Origin: Christensenella timonensis
Lineage (GTDB): Bacteria > Bacillota > Clostridia > Christensenellales > Christensenellaceae
NCBI RefSeq assembly: GCF_900087015.1
Contig: NZ_FLKP01000002.1
Location: 1,922,001 to 1,986,000, forward strand
Direction: 5' to 3'
Length of the DNA: 64,000 bases
The notes beneath the pieces are model-generated. The model did no database searches. It had not been told where the DNA came from and was given only the letters and a program-made list of their open reading frames with translations. Both the position numbers and the translations under genes were made by a program. This document shows, piece after piece, positions 7,866 to 16,515 of this stretch (within the stretch, counting starts at the first letter, position 1; each line of letters begins with the position of its first letter).

Positions 7866-8519
7866 TTACTCCGCGGGTTTGTCTGGCTCCGGCATGGAGG
7901 CAAGAAGGCCGTCTATGATCTCCTTCCATGCGGCTTTGTCGCGCGCGCCCCTGTAAGACTCTCCCACCTGGTTTCCGTTTTCGTCCACGAACACCGTTTC
8001 CGGCACCGCCGTCACGCTGCCCAGCTTCGCGTCGACCAGCTCCTGCGTAGGCAAGATGTGCGGATAGTCCGCGCCGGTTTTTTCGGCGATCTCGTTGACC
8101 AGCGCCACCTGCTCCGGGTCGATCGCGCCGTCTTGGTCAATGACATCCGTCGGCATGCCCACGACCTGGAACCCCTGATCCCGGTATTCCTCGTCCAGTT
8201 CCCCAAGCTCGGGCATCTCGCGCAGGCACGGCCCGCAGAACGTTGCCCAGATGTTGACCATCGTCAGCTTATGCCCGGCAAAAATTTCCTGCGTCACTTC
8301 ATTTCCGTTTGAATCCTCCGCTTTGAACGCCCCAAACAGCGGCGTTACTTCCGGGGCGGCCGTTTGTGTTTCCTTCTCATTTGCCGACGGCTCCGGCGTT
8401 GTTTGCGCCTGTGTTTGCGGTGCGCCCGCGTCCGGGGACGCCGGCCCTGCACACGCCGCTATCATCAATGCCGCCGCAACCAACAGCGATATTAAAATCG
8501 TTTTTCCCTGCCTTTTCAT
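7866..8519 (-). CDS. TlpA-like thioredoxin-fold lipoprotein
   Basis: A 217-residue extracytoplasmic thiol-disulfide protein. The N-terminus has a lipoprotein signal (MKRQGKTILISLL, then lipobox IAAC), followed by a flexible Ala/Pro/Glu/Thr-rich linker to about residue 65. The redoxin domain contains the active site TFCGPCLREMPEL and the conserved cis-Pro region near TAVPETVF. Such proteins are anchored outside the membrane and reduce disulfides or keep partners reduced. It is the second gene of an operon with the rhodanese lipoprotein, 15 bases after it. The nearby Rrf2 gene may control both. No CcdA-type membrane electron donor is seen beside it. Confidence 0.9.
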   Translation of the reverse strand: MKRQGKTILISLLVAAALMIAACAGPASPDAGAPQTQAQTTPEPSANEKETQTAAPEVTPLFGAFKAEDSNGNEVTQEIFAGHKLTMVNIWATFCGPCLREMPELGELDEEYRDQGFQVVGMPTDVIDQDGAIDPEQVALVNEIAEKTGADYPHILPTQELVDAKLGSVTAVPETVFVDENGNQVGESYRGARDKAAWKEIIDGLLASMPEPDKPAE

Positions 8520-8534
8520 ACCATGCCTCCTTGT

Positions 8535-8975
8535 TTAACTTACCGTTTCATACGGCCAATCGGCGATCCCGCCCATGTCGTATACATTATGATAACCCAT
8601 TTTTACCAGTTTATCGGACGCCTGCTTGCTGCGCACTCCTGTGCGGCAGTACACGACCAGCTTTGCATCCTTGTCCGCAAGCTCTGCGGGCGGCTCTTCC
8701 CCGATCGTTTCATTGGGGATGTTGAGCGCCCCCTCAAGGTGTTTCTCCGCATATTCTTCAGGCCTGCGCACATCCACGATCGTCACGTCCCCTTCCCCGA
8801 TCATCCGCTTTGCTTCTTCCGCGTCGATCTTATGGTAGGCCATTTCGGCTGTCGTTTCCGCCGCTACGCCATCCTCTACTCCTTTGCTCCCCGCGTCCCC
8901 TGCCGGGGCACATCCCGCGAGCACCATGACCGCAGCCACGCCTGTGAGCATCAATCCCATCCATTTTCGTTTCAT
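8535..8975 (-). CDS. Rhodanese-domain lipoprotein
   Basis: A 146-residue single-domain rhodanese. The signal ends in the lipobox VLAGC, so the protein should be lipid-anchored outside the cell. The domain runs from about 45 to the end: IVDVRRPEEYAEKHLEGALNIP is the conserved start and VVYCRTGVRSKQA holds the catalytic cysteine loop that carries a persulfide. It is the first gene of a two-gene operon with the TlpA-like protein, suggesting extracellular sulfur or thiol handling. Its promoter is near consensus. The physiological sulfur donor cannot be told from sequence. Confidence 0.9.
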   Translation of the reverse strand: MKRKWMGLMLTGVAAVMVLAGCAPAGDAGSKGVEDGVAAETTAEMAYHKIDAEEAKRMIGEGDVTIVDVRRPEEYAEKHLEGALNIPNETIGEEPPAELADKDAKLVVYCRTGVRSKQASDKLVKMGYHNVYDMGGIADWPYETVS

Positions 8976-9018
8976 ATTTTTTCTCCATATGTAATTTATT
9001 TTGTATCAGTTTAATGTA

Positions 9019-9047
9019 ATTTTAGCGCTTACAGTTTCTGGTGTCAA
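9019..9047 (-). promoter_or_regulatory. Promoter of the rhodanese/TlpA operon
   Basis: Minus-strand TTGACA (9042-9047), 17 bases, then TAAAAT (9019-9024), about 45 bases before the start at 8975. The ribosome site GGAGA stands just before the ATG. Confidence 0.75.
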
Positions 9048-9086
9048 GTATTTTTTTCCTAAGATTTTAAGGGGATCGCTGTAAAA

Positions 9087-9121
9087 GCAAAAAAGCCCGC
9101 GCGATTGCGTGGGCTTTTTTG
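9087..9121. terminator. Terminator at the end of the 19-gene operon
   Basis: AAAAAGCCC and GGGCTTTTT arms, extended by GC pairs, form a strong hairpin with T runs usable on either strand. It begins 36 bases after the phosphofructokinase stop and closes the long minus-strand operon. Confidence 0.85.
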
Positions 9122-9156
9122 CTACAGATGGTTGAAATGTCCTGTATATTTTCACA

Positions 9157-10134
9157 TCAGCCGTTCCTTGAAAGGATCCTGTACTCTTCCAAAAGCTGCG
9201 TTTGCGCCCTTGGCTCCGTTGCCAGCGCGGCCTTGATCTCCTCATCGAAAAGATTATTGTTCCTGATCCCGACGGCCCGTCCGCCGTTCCCCCTTGCTAA
9301 AAGCTGCACGGCGTGTATCCCAAACGACGAGGCCCTCATCCTGTCGGCGGCGCTGGGGCTTCCTCCCCTTTGGGTATATCCGAGTACGATGGCCTTTGCC
9401 TCCAGCCCCGTCATATCGTGGATATACTGTGCGGTCTCTATCCCGCTGCCCGCTCCCTCCGCAACCAGCACAAGGCTCGCCGTTTTGCCTTTGATACGCT
9501 CCGAGACCAGCCTGTCACAGATTTCGTCCAGGTCTTTTTCCTTTTCCGGGATCACGATATTTTCGGCCGGGCCGGCGATCCCCGCATACAGCGCGATATC
9601 CCCGCATTGGTTCCCCATCACTTCGATCACGCCGATACGTTCGTGTGAATTCATCGTGTCCCGTATCTTCGCCATTTCGCTGATCACGAGGTTCACGGCC
9701 GCATCGAAGCCGATCGTAAAATCCGTGTAAGGCAAATCGTTGTCGATCGTTGCCGGGACAGCGACCGTCGGTATGCCGTGCCTGTCGAGGACTTCGGCTC
9801 CCGCAAAGCTCCCGTCCCCTCCGATCACGACCATCCCTTCGATATTGTATGCTTTGATGACATTGAGGGCTTTCTGCCGGCCGGCGTCTGTCATGAATTC
9901 CCGGCATCGCGCCGTTTTCAGGATCGTACCGCCCATATTGGCGATATCCCGGACGTCCTCCGGTTTGATACGGGATACGTCGCCGCTGATCAGCCCGGCG
10001 TATCCTTTTTTGATGCCCATGGCCACAAAACCATTGTCATCCGCAGCCAAAACCACGGAACGGATGGCTGCGTTCATGCCCGGCGTGTCTCCGCCGCTTG
10101 TCAGTACACCGAGTTTTTTCCTCATAACCGCCAA
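9157..10134 (-). CDS. pfkA: 6-phosphofructokinase-type kinase, last gene of the long operon
   Basis: A 325-residue phosphofructokinase of group A size. Motifs: the nucleotide loop GVLTSGGDTPGMNAAIR, GGDGSFAGA, the substrate region TIDNDLPYTDFTIGFDAA with its catalytic Asp, and EVMGNQCGDIALYAG. The GGDGS glycine points to ATP rather than pyrophosphate as donor. Just before TIDND the protein has PA where bacterial ATP enzymes usually have PG and pyrophosphate enzymes PK, an oddity close to the active site. It begins 3 bases after etfA, so it belongs to the sugar-import and acyl-CoA operon rather than standing next to pyruvate kinase. It may phosphorylate fructose 6-phosphate or another sugar phosphate such as tagatose or sedoheptulose phosphate. 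The family is certain, the substrate is not. Confidence 0.88.
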   Translation of the reverse strand: MAVMRKKLGVLTSGGDTPGMNAAIRSVVLAADDNGFVAMGIKKGYAGLISGDVSRIKPEDVRDIANMGGTILKTARCREFMTDAGRQKALNVIKAYNIEGMVVIGGDGSFAGAEVLDRHGIPTVAVPATIDNDLPYTDFTIGFDAAVNLVISEMAKIRDTMNSHERIGVIEVMGNQCGDIALYAGIAGPAENIVIPEKEKDLDEICDRLVSERIKGKTASLVLVAEGAGSGIETAQYIHDMTGLEAKAIVLGYTQRGGSPSAADRMRASSFGIHAVQLLARGNGGRAVGIRNNNLFDEEIKAALATEPRAQTQLLEEYRILSRNG

Positions 10135-10137
10135 CCT

Positions 10138-11157
10138 TCAACAAGTCGTTTCCATACTCTTTATTTCTTTTATTTTTGCGATCAGCTCCGGGATCACCTT
10201 ATGCATATCCCCGACGACCGCACTGTTTGCGACCTGCATGATCGGCGCGTCGATCTGCTTGTTGATGGCGATGATATAATCGGATTCCTGCATCCCCGCC
10301 AAATGCTGTATCGCTCCCGAAATCCCGCAGGCGATATATACCTGGGGACGCACTGTTTTGCCCGTCTGCCCTACCTGGTACGCTTTATCGATCCAGCCCG
10401 CGTCCACTGCCGCACGCGATCCGGACACGACCCCGTTAAGCTCATCCGCCAAGTCGTACAACAGCGAAAAATTTTCTTTGCAGCCGACGCCCCTGCCGCC
10501 GGATACCAAAATTTTGGCCTCACCAATATCTACGACCTGCTTTGCCGCTTTGGCGATTTCCACGATATCCGTACGGATATCCTCCGGCATTAAGTCCGGT
10601 ATGATTTCTTCCAGAATTCCTTTTCCCGTCCTGCAACCCTGCGGGATCTCAAACACGCCCGGCCGCACCGTAGACATCTGCGGGCGGTGCTCCTGGCAGA
10701 TGATCGTCGCCATCAGGTTGCCGCCGAAAGCGGGCCGTGTCATCAGGAGGTTGGCGGTGTCCGGGCAAAGCGCGAGCCCCGTACAGTCCGCCGTGAGCCC
10801 TGTTTCAAGGCGCGCGGCGACGCGCGGCCCCAGGTCCCTGCCGATATTCGTTGCCCCAATGATAAATATTTCCGGCTTCCTTTCGTTCACAAGCTCGCAG
10901 ACGACCTTTGTATAAGCGTCCGTCGTATAGTTTTTCAGGAAGGCATGCTCCACTGCCAGTACGCGGTCTGCGCCGTGGGCAAACAGCTCGCCTGCCAGCC
11001 CTTTGATCCCTTCGCCCGGCAATACGGCGGTCAGCTCCACGCCCAGTTCGTCCGCCAGTTCACGCCCTTTGCCCAATATCTGCAAGGACACCTTTTGCAG
11101 CGCTCCTTCACGCTGCTCCGCAAAAATCCACACACCCTTATATTCTTCCTTCTCCAT
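10138..11157 (-). CDS. etfA: Electron transfer flavoprotein alpha subunit
   Basis: A 339-residue ETF alpha subunit. The N-terminal domain (to about 190) carries GATNIGRDLGPRVAARL; the C-terminal FAD domain carries SGGRGVGCKENF, SRAAVDAGW, QVGQTGKTVRPQVYIACGIS and the AINKQIDAPI stretch that cradles the flavin. It pairs with EtfB to pass electrons from the acyl-CoA dehydrogenase. The start is the second ATG after EtfB, with GGAGGG 4 bases ahead; the much longer frame runs back into etfB. In clostridia such pairs with butyryl-CoA dehydrogenase can bifurcate electrons to ferredoxin, which is possible here but not shown by sequence alone. Confidence 0.93.
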   Translation of the reverse strand: MEKEEYKGVWIFAEQREGALQKVSLQILGKGRELADELGVELTAVLPGEGIKGLAGELFAHGADRVLAVEHAFLKNYTTDAYTKVVCELVNERKPEIFIIGATNIGRDLGPRVAARLETGLTADCTGLALCPDTANLLMTRPAFGGNLMATIICQEHRPQMSTVRPGVFEIPQGCRTGKGILEEIIPDLMPEDIRTDIVEIAKAAKQVVDIGEAKILVSGGRGVGCKENFSLLYDLADELNGVVSGSRAAVDAGWIDKAYQVGQTGKTVRPQVYIACGISGAIQHLAGMQESDYIIAINKQIDAPIMQVANSAVVGDMHKVIPELIAKIKEIKSMETTC

Positions 11158-11180
11158 AAGTCCCTCCATCCTCACTATGC

Positions 11181-11966
11181 CTACAAGATGTGCAGCTCTT
11201 TTAGCACGCCCGCAACATATCCCGCGGCTTCCTTTGCCGGCGCCTCGTACGGCTGCCCGACCTGCCGAAGCTCTTTCGTCATAGATTTCTTTACCCGCGT
11301 AGGCGAACCGCTGAGCCCCAAAAGCGCCGGGTCTAGACCGATATCCCCTGCGCCCCATTGCCTGATCTCTTTACCGAACGCGCCGGATATCCCTTTGATA
11401 CCCATATACCGCGGCTCGTTTAATTCTTTGATCGTAGTCAGCACCACGGGCATTTTCACCGATATACATTCATATCCGTCCTCCAGCGACCGCTTGACAA
11501 CGAGCCTGCCGCCTTGAACCTTCATGCCTTCCACATACGTTACCTGCGGCAGTCCAAGGTGCTCCGCCATCTCCGGCCCCACCTGTGCGGTATCCCCGTC
11601 GATCGCTTGCCTGCCCGCAAAGATGATGTCCACAGCATATCCCAGCTTCCTGACGGCAGCCGCCAATACCCTGGAGGTAGCGAGCGTATCCGCCCCGGAA
11701 AACTGCCTGTCCGTGAGCAGCACGGCTTCGTCGGCCCCCATCGCCAGCGCTTCCCTGAGCGCGTATTCCGCCTGCGGCGGCCCCATTGTCATGACAAGGA
11801 CATGCGCGCCCAGCTCTTCTTTGGTCTTTAATGCCTCCTCCAGCGCGCTCAGATCGTCGGGGTTTATGATAGTGGGGATCCCGTCCCTGACCAGCGTCCC
11901 CGTCACGGGATCGATCCGCACTTCATTGGTATCCGGCACTTGCTTGATACAAACAACGATATTCAT
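11181..11966 (-). CDS. etfB: Electron transfer flavoprotein beta subunit
   Basis: A 261-residue ETF beta subunit, beginning MNIVVCIKQVPDT as in the family. The AMP/FAD-binding region includes AGRQAIDGDTAQVGP, and the mid-section ALAMGADEAVLLTD is conserved. It is followed 23 bases later by etfA and preceded 13 bases earlier by the acyl-CoA dehydrogenase, the order seen in many clostridial butyrate clusters. It should form a heterodimer with EtfA and accept electrons from the dehydrogenase. Its length is normal and there are no defects. Confidence 0.94.
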   Translation of the reverse strand: MNIVVCIKQVPDTNEVRIDPVTGTLVRDGIPTIINPDDLSALEEALKTKEELGAHVLVMTMGPPQAEYALREALAMGADEAVLLTDRQFSGADTLATSRVLAAAVRKLGYAVDIIFAGRQAIDGDTAQVGPEMAEHLGLPQVTYVEGMKVQGGRLVVKRSLEDGYECISVKMPVVLTTIKELNEPRYMGIKGISGAFGKEIRQWGAGDIGLDPALLGLSGSPTRVKKSMTKELRQVGQPYEAPAKEAAGYVAGVLKELHIL

Positions 11967-11979
11967 CTGCTTTTGCTCC

Positions 11980-13119
11980 TCATTTCAATATATTGGCGGC
12001 GATCACCATTTTCTGCACTTCGGAAGTCCCCTCGTATATCTCTGTGATCTTCGCGTCGCGCATGATCCGTTCCACCGGATAATCCATCGTATATCCATAG
12101 CCGCCGAGTACCTGTATCGCTTTTGTCGCCACCGCATTGGCAGTCTGGGCCGCAAACAATTTGGCCTGCGCCGCATCCAGCGATATGGGCAGCCCCTGCT
12201 GCTTCTTGAACGCCGCTTTATAGACCAGCAGCTTTGCCGCTTCTACCTGTACGTTCATATCCGCCAAATACCATTGCAGCCCCTGGAATTTTGACAGCGG
12301 TTTGCCAAATTGCCGGCGCTGTTTTACATGTTCCAGGCACTGTGCGTATGCCGCTTCCGCAAACCCCAGCGCCTGCGCCGCGATCCCGATCCTCCCGCTG
12401 TCCAGCGTAGCCATCGCCACGCCAAAGCCCTTGTTCTCTTTACCCAGCAGGTTTTCCTTCGGCACTTTGCAGTCGGCCATAACCAGCTCCCCCGTCGACG
12501 ATGCGCGTATGCCCAATTTTTCCTCGATCTTCCCGATTGAAAAGCCCGGAAAGTTTTTTTCTACGATAAAGGCCGATATCCCACGCGTTCCCTTGGCCTT
12601 GTCCGTCATCGCAAAAATGATGTAAACGTCCGCAAAGCCCGCGTTTGTGATGAATACCTTAGAGCCGTTCAGGATATAATGATCTCCTTCCAATACCGCC
12701 ATCGTCTGCTGGCTTCCCGCATCCGAACCCGCATTTGGTTCGGTCAGGCCAAACGCGCCCAGCTTTTCCCCTGAAAGCAGGCCGGGAAGGTATTTTCTCT
12801 TTTGCTCCTCTGTACCGAAATTGAAAATCGGGGATGCACACAGCGAAGTATGCGCAGCCACGATGACAGAGGTCGTGCCGCAGGCCTTCGCCAGTTCCTC
12901 CATGACGATGATATAGCTCACAAAGTCCGAGTCATTCCCACCGTATTCGCTTGGGAACGACATCCCCATCAGGCCGTATTTGGCCATTTTTTTCACCGTA
13001 TCAAGCGGGAATTGCTCCGTTTTATCGATCTCGGCAGCGACCGTCGCCACCTCGTTTTCGGCGAATTTCCTGACCATCTGCCGTACTAAGTCATTTTCTT
13101 TTGTAAATTCCATCTCCAT
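11980..13119 (-). CDS. Acyl-CoA dehydrogenase, butyryl-CoA dehydrogenase type
   Basis: A 379-residue flavoenzyme of the short-chain acyl-CoA dehydrogenase type. Conserved blocks: FGLTEPNAGSDAG (FAD and substrate binding), GSKVFITNAG, MATLDSGRIGIAAQ, the QVLGGYGYTMDYPVERIMRD signature (partial quote: QVLGGYGY then RIMRDAKI), and the catalytic glutamate in YEGTSEVQ. It interconverts crotonyl-CoA and butyryl-CoA or a close analogue, with EtfAB encoded directly after it. The start was placed at MEMEFTKEND because GAGGT lies 5 bases upstream; the longer frame would overlap the CoA-transferase gene. Whether it runs in the reducing (butyrate-forming) direction depends on the substrate of the operon. 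Confidence 0.93.
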   Translation of the reverse strand: MEMEFTKENDLVRQMVRKFAENEVATVAAEIDKTEQFPLDTVKKMAKYGLMGMSFPSEYGGNDSDFVSYIIVMEELAKACGTTSVIVAAHTSLCASPIFNFGTEEQKRKYLPGLLSGEKLGAFGLTEPNAGSDAGSQQTMAVLEGDHYILNGSKVFITNAGFADVYIIFAMTDKAKGTRGISAFIVEKNFPGFSIGKIEEKLGIRASSTGELVMADCKVPKENLLGKENKGFGVAMATLDSGRIGIAAQALGFAEAAYAQCLEHVKQRRQFGKPLSKFQGLQWYLADMNVQVEAAKLLVYKAAFKKQQGLPISLDAAQAKLFAAQTANAVATKAIQVLGGYGYTMDYPVERIMRDAKITEIYEGTSEVQKMVIAANILK

Positions 13120-13126
13120 CACTACC

Positions 13127-13972
13127 TCAAAAGTTTTCCAAAGAATTTTCCAGCATCCTAATATAGCTTTCAAACGTGATCTCTTTTAACCCGTTCCCGA
13201 TATAGATGCCCTGCGGATCCAAACTGCGTATGATTTTAATCTGCTCTACCGTGGGCAGCTCCGTTTCCCGTACGTCGTCCGCCACTTTCAGATCCCACGA
13301 TACTTCGTTTTTCACGTCCTCTACGCTCACGCCGGGATGGACGCTCGCCAAATAGGCTTCCTTCGTCACTTCGTCGAACCTGAAAATACATTTGTTGGTA
13401 ATGATGGCGGACGGCCCGCCCTGCTTGAGCCCCGCCTTCTCGCGCGAATCGTATCCATCCAGGTATCCGGGAGAGCTGATATAGTCTACGCGTTCCAAAA
13501 ACCTGCGTTTTTGCAGCGGCAGCGTGATGATGGTGCGCAGCGCACAAGAGGCGATATCGTTGGCCCCGCCGCTCCCCGGCAGCCGCGCCGCCGGATGGAA
13601 ATAGTCTCCCCCGCCGAAAATCGCGGTGCTGTTTAAGTTTCCGTACCTGTCGACCTGTGCGCCGCCCAGCATACCGATATCAAAAAAGCCCCGCTGCTGG
13701 TCGCTGAAAAGGCGCCACAGCGACGTATCCACCAATGCGTCCTCCACCCCTGCGTTGTCCCCGATGCCCAATATGATCCGCTTGGGCGCCGGCCCGATGC
13801 TGCCTGATTCCGTCGCGATGACTGCGCTTGGCGCATGCGTCATTTTTGCCAGCAAAGCCCCCAGCGTAGGGATCCCGACTCCCGCAAAAACGGTATCATT
13901 TTCTTTGATCTCCCTTGCCGACGAAACCACAAGGAATTCGGACATGCTGTATTCTTTTGCATATTCTGCCAT
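13127..13972 (-). CDS. CoA-transferase subunit B, glutaconate CoA-transferase-like
   Basis: A 281-residue beta subunit of a family I CoA-transferase. The catalytic glutamate lies in IATESGSIGPAP, and FDIGMLGGAQVDRYGNLN is a typical subunit-B segment. The start is ATG at MAEYAKEYS, with AGGAAAGGA upstream. Its partner, subunit A, is encoded 16 bases before it. Such heteromeric enzymes move CoA from acetyl-CoA or another thioester to a carboxylic acid. In this operon it could activate a hydroxy acid such as 4-hydroxybutyrate, or release an acid as end product. The similarity is closer to GctB than to the AtoA/AtoD acetoacetate enzymes, judging by length and the ESG motif. Confidence 0.88.
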   Translation of the reverse strand: MAEYAKEYSMSEFLVVSSAREIKENDTVFAGVGIPTLGALLAKMTHAPSAVIATESGSIGPAPKRIILGIGDNAGVEDALVDTSLWRLFSDQQRGFFDIGMLGGAQVDRYGNLNSTAIFGGGDYFHPAARLPGSGGANDIASCALRTIITLPLQKRRFLERVDYISSPGYLDGYDSREKAGLKQGGPSAIITNKCIFRFDEVTKEAYLASVHPGVSVEDVKNEVSWDLKVADDVRETELPTVEQIKIIRSLDPQGIYIGNGLKEITFESYIRMLENSLENF

Positions 13973-13988
13973 GGTTTTGTTCCTTTCC

Positions 13989-14912
13989 TCAATATCTAAG
14001 CTTGCTGAACCTGCGCTCGACACGCGCCAGTTCGGAAAGCCGTCCATATCCTACCTTTTCCAGGTATCCTTCATGGCTGCCTGTTTTGTAGCACCATTCG
14101 TCCAGCCACTTCAAAAAATCCTCCCGCTGGGCAAACTGTTCCAGCTGCCGGGCATGGAAAGGAATATCGTACGCGTAAGCAAAAGGCATGTTCCATGGGT
14201 GGCAGGCATAGGGAAGCTCCACGACCGCGTCGACACAATACTCCGGTATGATCGTCAAATTCCCGTTTTTCCTGATCTCATCCGTCAAGACCAGCTCTTC
14301 GCAGGTCAGGATCGTATGCTTTGCCGCCCTGGCCATGTTTTCCGCGTTTGATGAGAAGCCGAACATCTGTCCGTTCCCCCGCTTGTCGGCCCTCGATACG
14401 TGTATGATGGCCGTATCCGGCGCAACTGCCGGAACGAGCGAGACCAGCTCCCCCGTATATGGATCCTTTTCTATTTTGATATCCTTGTTGTACGTCGGCA
14501 GGTCGGAACCCATCAGCGAACGGGAGGGCATGTAGGGAATGTTCAGCGCCCCCGCGAGGAAACGCAGCCCGATGGTATAGTTTGAATAATCCACGACCTC
14601 TACCTTATGCGGGATCCCGCTCTCCACGGCACGGCGGAAATTGTATCCCAGCCCCGCTACGGCGTAAGAGCAAAACGCGATCTCCATTCTTTTGACGCAG
14701 CCCGCCCCGGCCAGCAGATCCCCCGCTTCACACGGGCTGTCGCCGATCAGCGTCAGGTCTTTTTTTCCCTGCCGTATCACTTCATAGGTCTGCGCCACGC
14801 ATTGCGCCCCGCCCATACCGCTGAAGCAAATGCTCGACCCGTCCGCGACAAACCGCGACACCGCTTCTTTGAGCGTTGTCCTTTTATCATGTTGTTTCTT
14901 CCAATTCGTCAT
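13989..14912 (-). CDS. CoA-transferase subunit A, glutaconate CoA-transferase-like
   Basis: A 307-residue alpha subunit that completes the CoA-transferase with subunit B. Visible features are the early SICFSGMGGAQCVA loop, LTLIGDSPCEAGDLL, and the internal AIIHVSRADKRGNGQMFG stretch, equivalent to the HVQRADKYGN region of GctA-like proteins. The acid substrate is not predictable from sequence. It follows the SDR gene by 18 bases. Subunits of this size, about 300 residues each, match GctAB rather than the shorter AtoDA (about 220 each). Confidence 0.87.
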   Translation of the reverse strand: MTNWKKQHDKRTTLKEAVSRFVADGSSICFSGMGGAQCVAQTYEVIRQGKKDLTLIGDSPCEAGDLLAGAGCVKRMEIAFCSYAVAGLGYNFRRAVESGIPHKVEVVDYSNYTIGLRFLAGALNIPYMPSRSLMGSDLPTYNKDIKIEKDPYTGELVSLVPAVAPDTAIIHVSRADKRGNGQMFGFSSNAENMARAAKHTILTCEELVLTDEIRKNGNLTIIPEYCVDAVVELPYACHPWNMPFAYAYDIPFHARQLEQFAQREDFLKWLDEWCYKTGSHEGYLEKVGYGRLSELARVERRFSKLRY

Positions 14913-14930
14913 AGCTTTCCCCTCTTCGCC

Positions 14931-15698
14931 TTACTGCGCCAGCCATCCGCCGTCTACGGCGATCGTCGAACCCGTCACATAATTTGCCGCTTCAGAGGCC
15001 AAATAAACGACCGCCCCCGCAATTTCTTCGGCTTTCCCCAAACGCCGCATGGGGATCTTTCCGGTGATATATTGGTAGACCTTCTCCTCGCCCAGTTCTT
15101 TTTCGTTCATGGGCGTCATCACATAACCCGGCGCAACGGCATTGACCTGGATATTGTACTTTGTCCATTCCAACGCCAGCCCCCGCGTCATCTGCAGCAC
15201 CGCTCCCTTGCTTGCGAGGTAAGGCAATACCGCTTTATCCCCCACGATCCCGAAGATGGAAGCGATGTTGATGATTTTCCCCGCCTTTTGCGCGATCATT
15301 TTTTTGCCGACGGCCTGCGTCAGCATAAATACGCCCCGGAGGTTTACGTTCATCACGCGATCCCATTCGTCTATCGTGAGCTCCTCCGCCCGCTTGGTGA
15401 CGGCCGTACCCGCGTTGTTCACCAGGATGTCGATCTTCCCAAATTTATCGAGAGTTGCCTGCAGAAGCGCTTCGACTGATTCCGGCCTCGAAACGTCCGT
15501 CGCTTTTGACAGCGTTTCTACCCCATATGTCTCCTTGATTTCCCGTGCCACCGCGTCACATTCACCGGCTGTCCTGCTGCAAACGACAATATTTGCGCCC
15601 GCCTGCGCAAGCCCGTTGGCTATACCGCGTCCCAGCCCCTTGGTACTCCCCGTAACGATCGCCACCTTTGACGTCAAATCAAACATCGGCAAATTCAT
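14931..15698 (-). CDS. Short-chain dehydrogenase/reductase
   Basis: A 255-residue classical SDR. The Rossmann loop TGSTKGLG is near the N-terminus, NNAGT follows, and the catalytic Ser (IASIFG) and YLASKG pair supply the Ser-Tyr-Lys triad. The end AVDGGWLAQ is typical of FabG-like and sugar or polyol dehydrogenases. The start at MNLPMFDLTS was chosen because GGAGG stands 8 bases upstream. Placed between crotonase and the CoA-transferase, it may oxidise or reduce a hydroxy or keto intermediate. It is a candidate for the missing hydroxyacid dehydrogenase of the pathway, but substrate assignment within SDRs by sequence is unreliable. Confidence 0.88.
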   Translation of the reverse strand: MNLPMFDLTSKVAIVTGSTKGLGRGIANGLAQAGANIVVCSRTAGECDAVAREIKETYGVETLSKATDVSRPESVEALLQATLDKFGKIDILVNNAGTAVTKRAEELTIDEWDRVMNVNLRGVFMLTQAVGKKMIAQKAGKIINIASIFGIVGDKAVLPYLASKGAVLQMTRGLALEWTKYNIQVNAVAPGYVMTPMNEKELGEEKVYQYITGKIPMRRLGKAEEIAGAVVYLASEAANYVTGSTIAVDGGWLAQ

Positions 15699-15727
15699 CT
15701 TCCATTCCTCCATTTCATCCATTCTGT

Positions 15728-16501
15728 CTATTTTCCCTGAAAACAGGGCCTGCGCTTTTCCAAAAAGGCGCTCATTCCTTCCTCCTTATCGCCGGTCGCA
15801 AAGCATTCGCAGAAAAGGCGCATTTCATAGCCGTATCCCTCCCGGCTGCTTACCGCGCCGTAATTGACCGCTTTTTTCGCATATTCTACTGCAAGCGGCG
15901 CATTGGCGCGTATCCGCTTCGCAAGCTTTTCCGCCTCGGGCATCAGCCCTTCCCTGGTCGTCACAAGGTCTGTCAGGCCGATCTTTTCCGCCGTTTGCGC
16001 ATCGACCGTGTCCCCGGTCAATATCATCCGCATGGCGTGCGATTTGCCAACGATCCCCGGCAGCCTCTGCGTACCGCCAAAACCCGGGAATATCCCCAGC
16101 GTTACCTCGGGTAGGCCGAAGCGGGCATTTTCCGAACAAATACGGATGTCGCACGCCATGGCCAGCTCGCAGCCGCCGCCCAGCGCAAATCCATTGATGG
16201 CGGCGATTACCGGCTTTTTCATCTGCTCCAGCTTGAAAAGCAGGGATTGTCCGCTGCCGATATAATTTGCTACGTCATGGATGTACATGCTTTCCAGTTC
16301 GGCGATGTCCGCTCCCGCAACAAAGGCCTTTTCCCCAGCCCCGGTAAGGATGACCGCATGCACATACGCGTCGGCGTCCAATTCCTGCAGCGCAGCATGC
16401 ATTTGCGCGATCACCTGGCTGCTTAACGCATTCATACTTTCCGCCCGGTCGACCGTCAGAATCGCGATCCCCTCTTTTTTTTCCACCTTAATCGATTTCA
16501 T
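15728..16501 (-). CDS. crt: Enoyl-CoA hydratase/crotonase
   Basis: A 257-residue crotonase. The oxyanion-hole region AFVAGADIAELE, the NGFALGGGCELAMACD block with the first catalytic Glu, and GLPEVTLGIFPGFGGTQ with the second Glu are all intact, so hydratase action is expected (crotonyl-CoA to 3-hydroxybutyryl-CoA). The start is ATG at MKSIKVEKK; an in-frame TTG further upstream has no ribosome site. It lies 14 bases after hbd, the usual partner. Together with thiolase, Hbd and the acyl-CoA dehydrogenase it gives the whole C4 interconversion route between acetyl-CoA and butyryl-CoA. Confidence 0.92.
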   Translation of the reverse strand: MKSIKVEKKEGIAILTVDRAESMNALSSQVIAQMHAALQELDADAYVHAVILTGAGEKAFVAGADIAELESMYIHDVANYIGSGQSLLFKLEQMKKPVIAAINGFALGGGCELAMACDIRICSENARFGLPEVTLGIFPGFGGTQRLPGIVGKSHAMRMILTGDTVDAQTAEKIGLTDLVTTREGLMPEAEKLAKRIRANAPLAVEYAKKAVNYGAVSSREGYGYEMRLFCECFATGDKEEGMSAFLEKRRPCFQGK

Positions 16502-16515
16502 TCTTCCGCCCCGTA

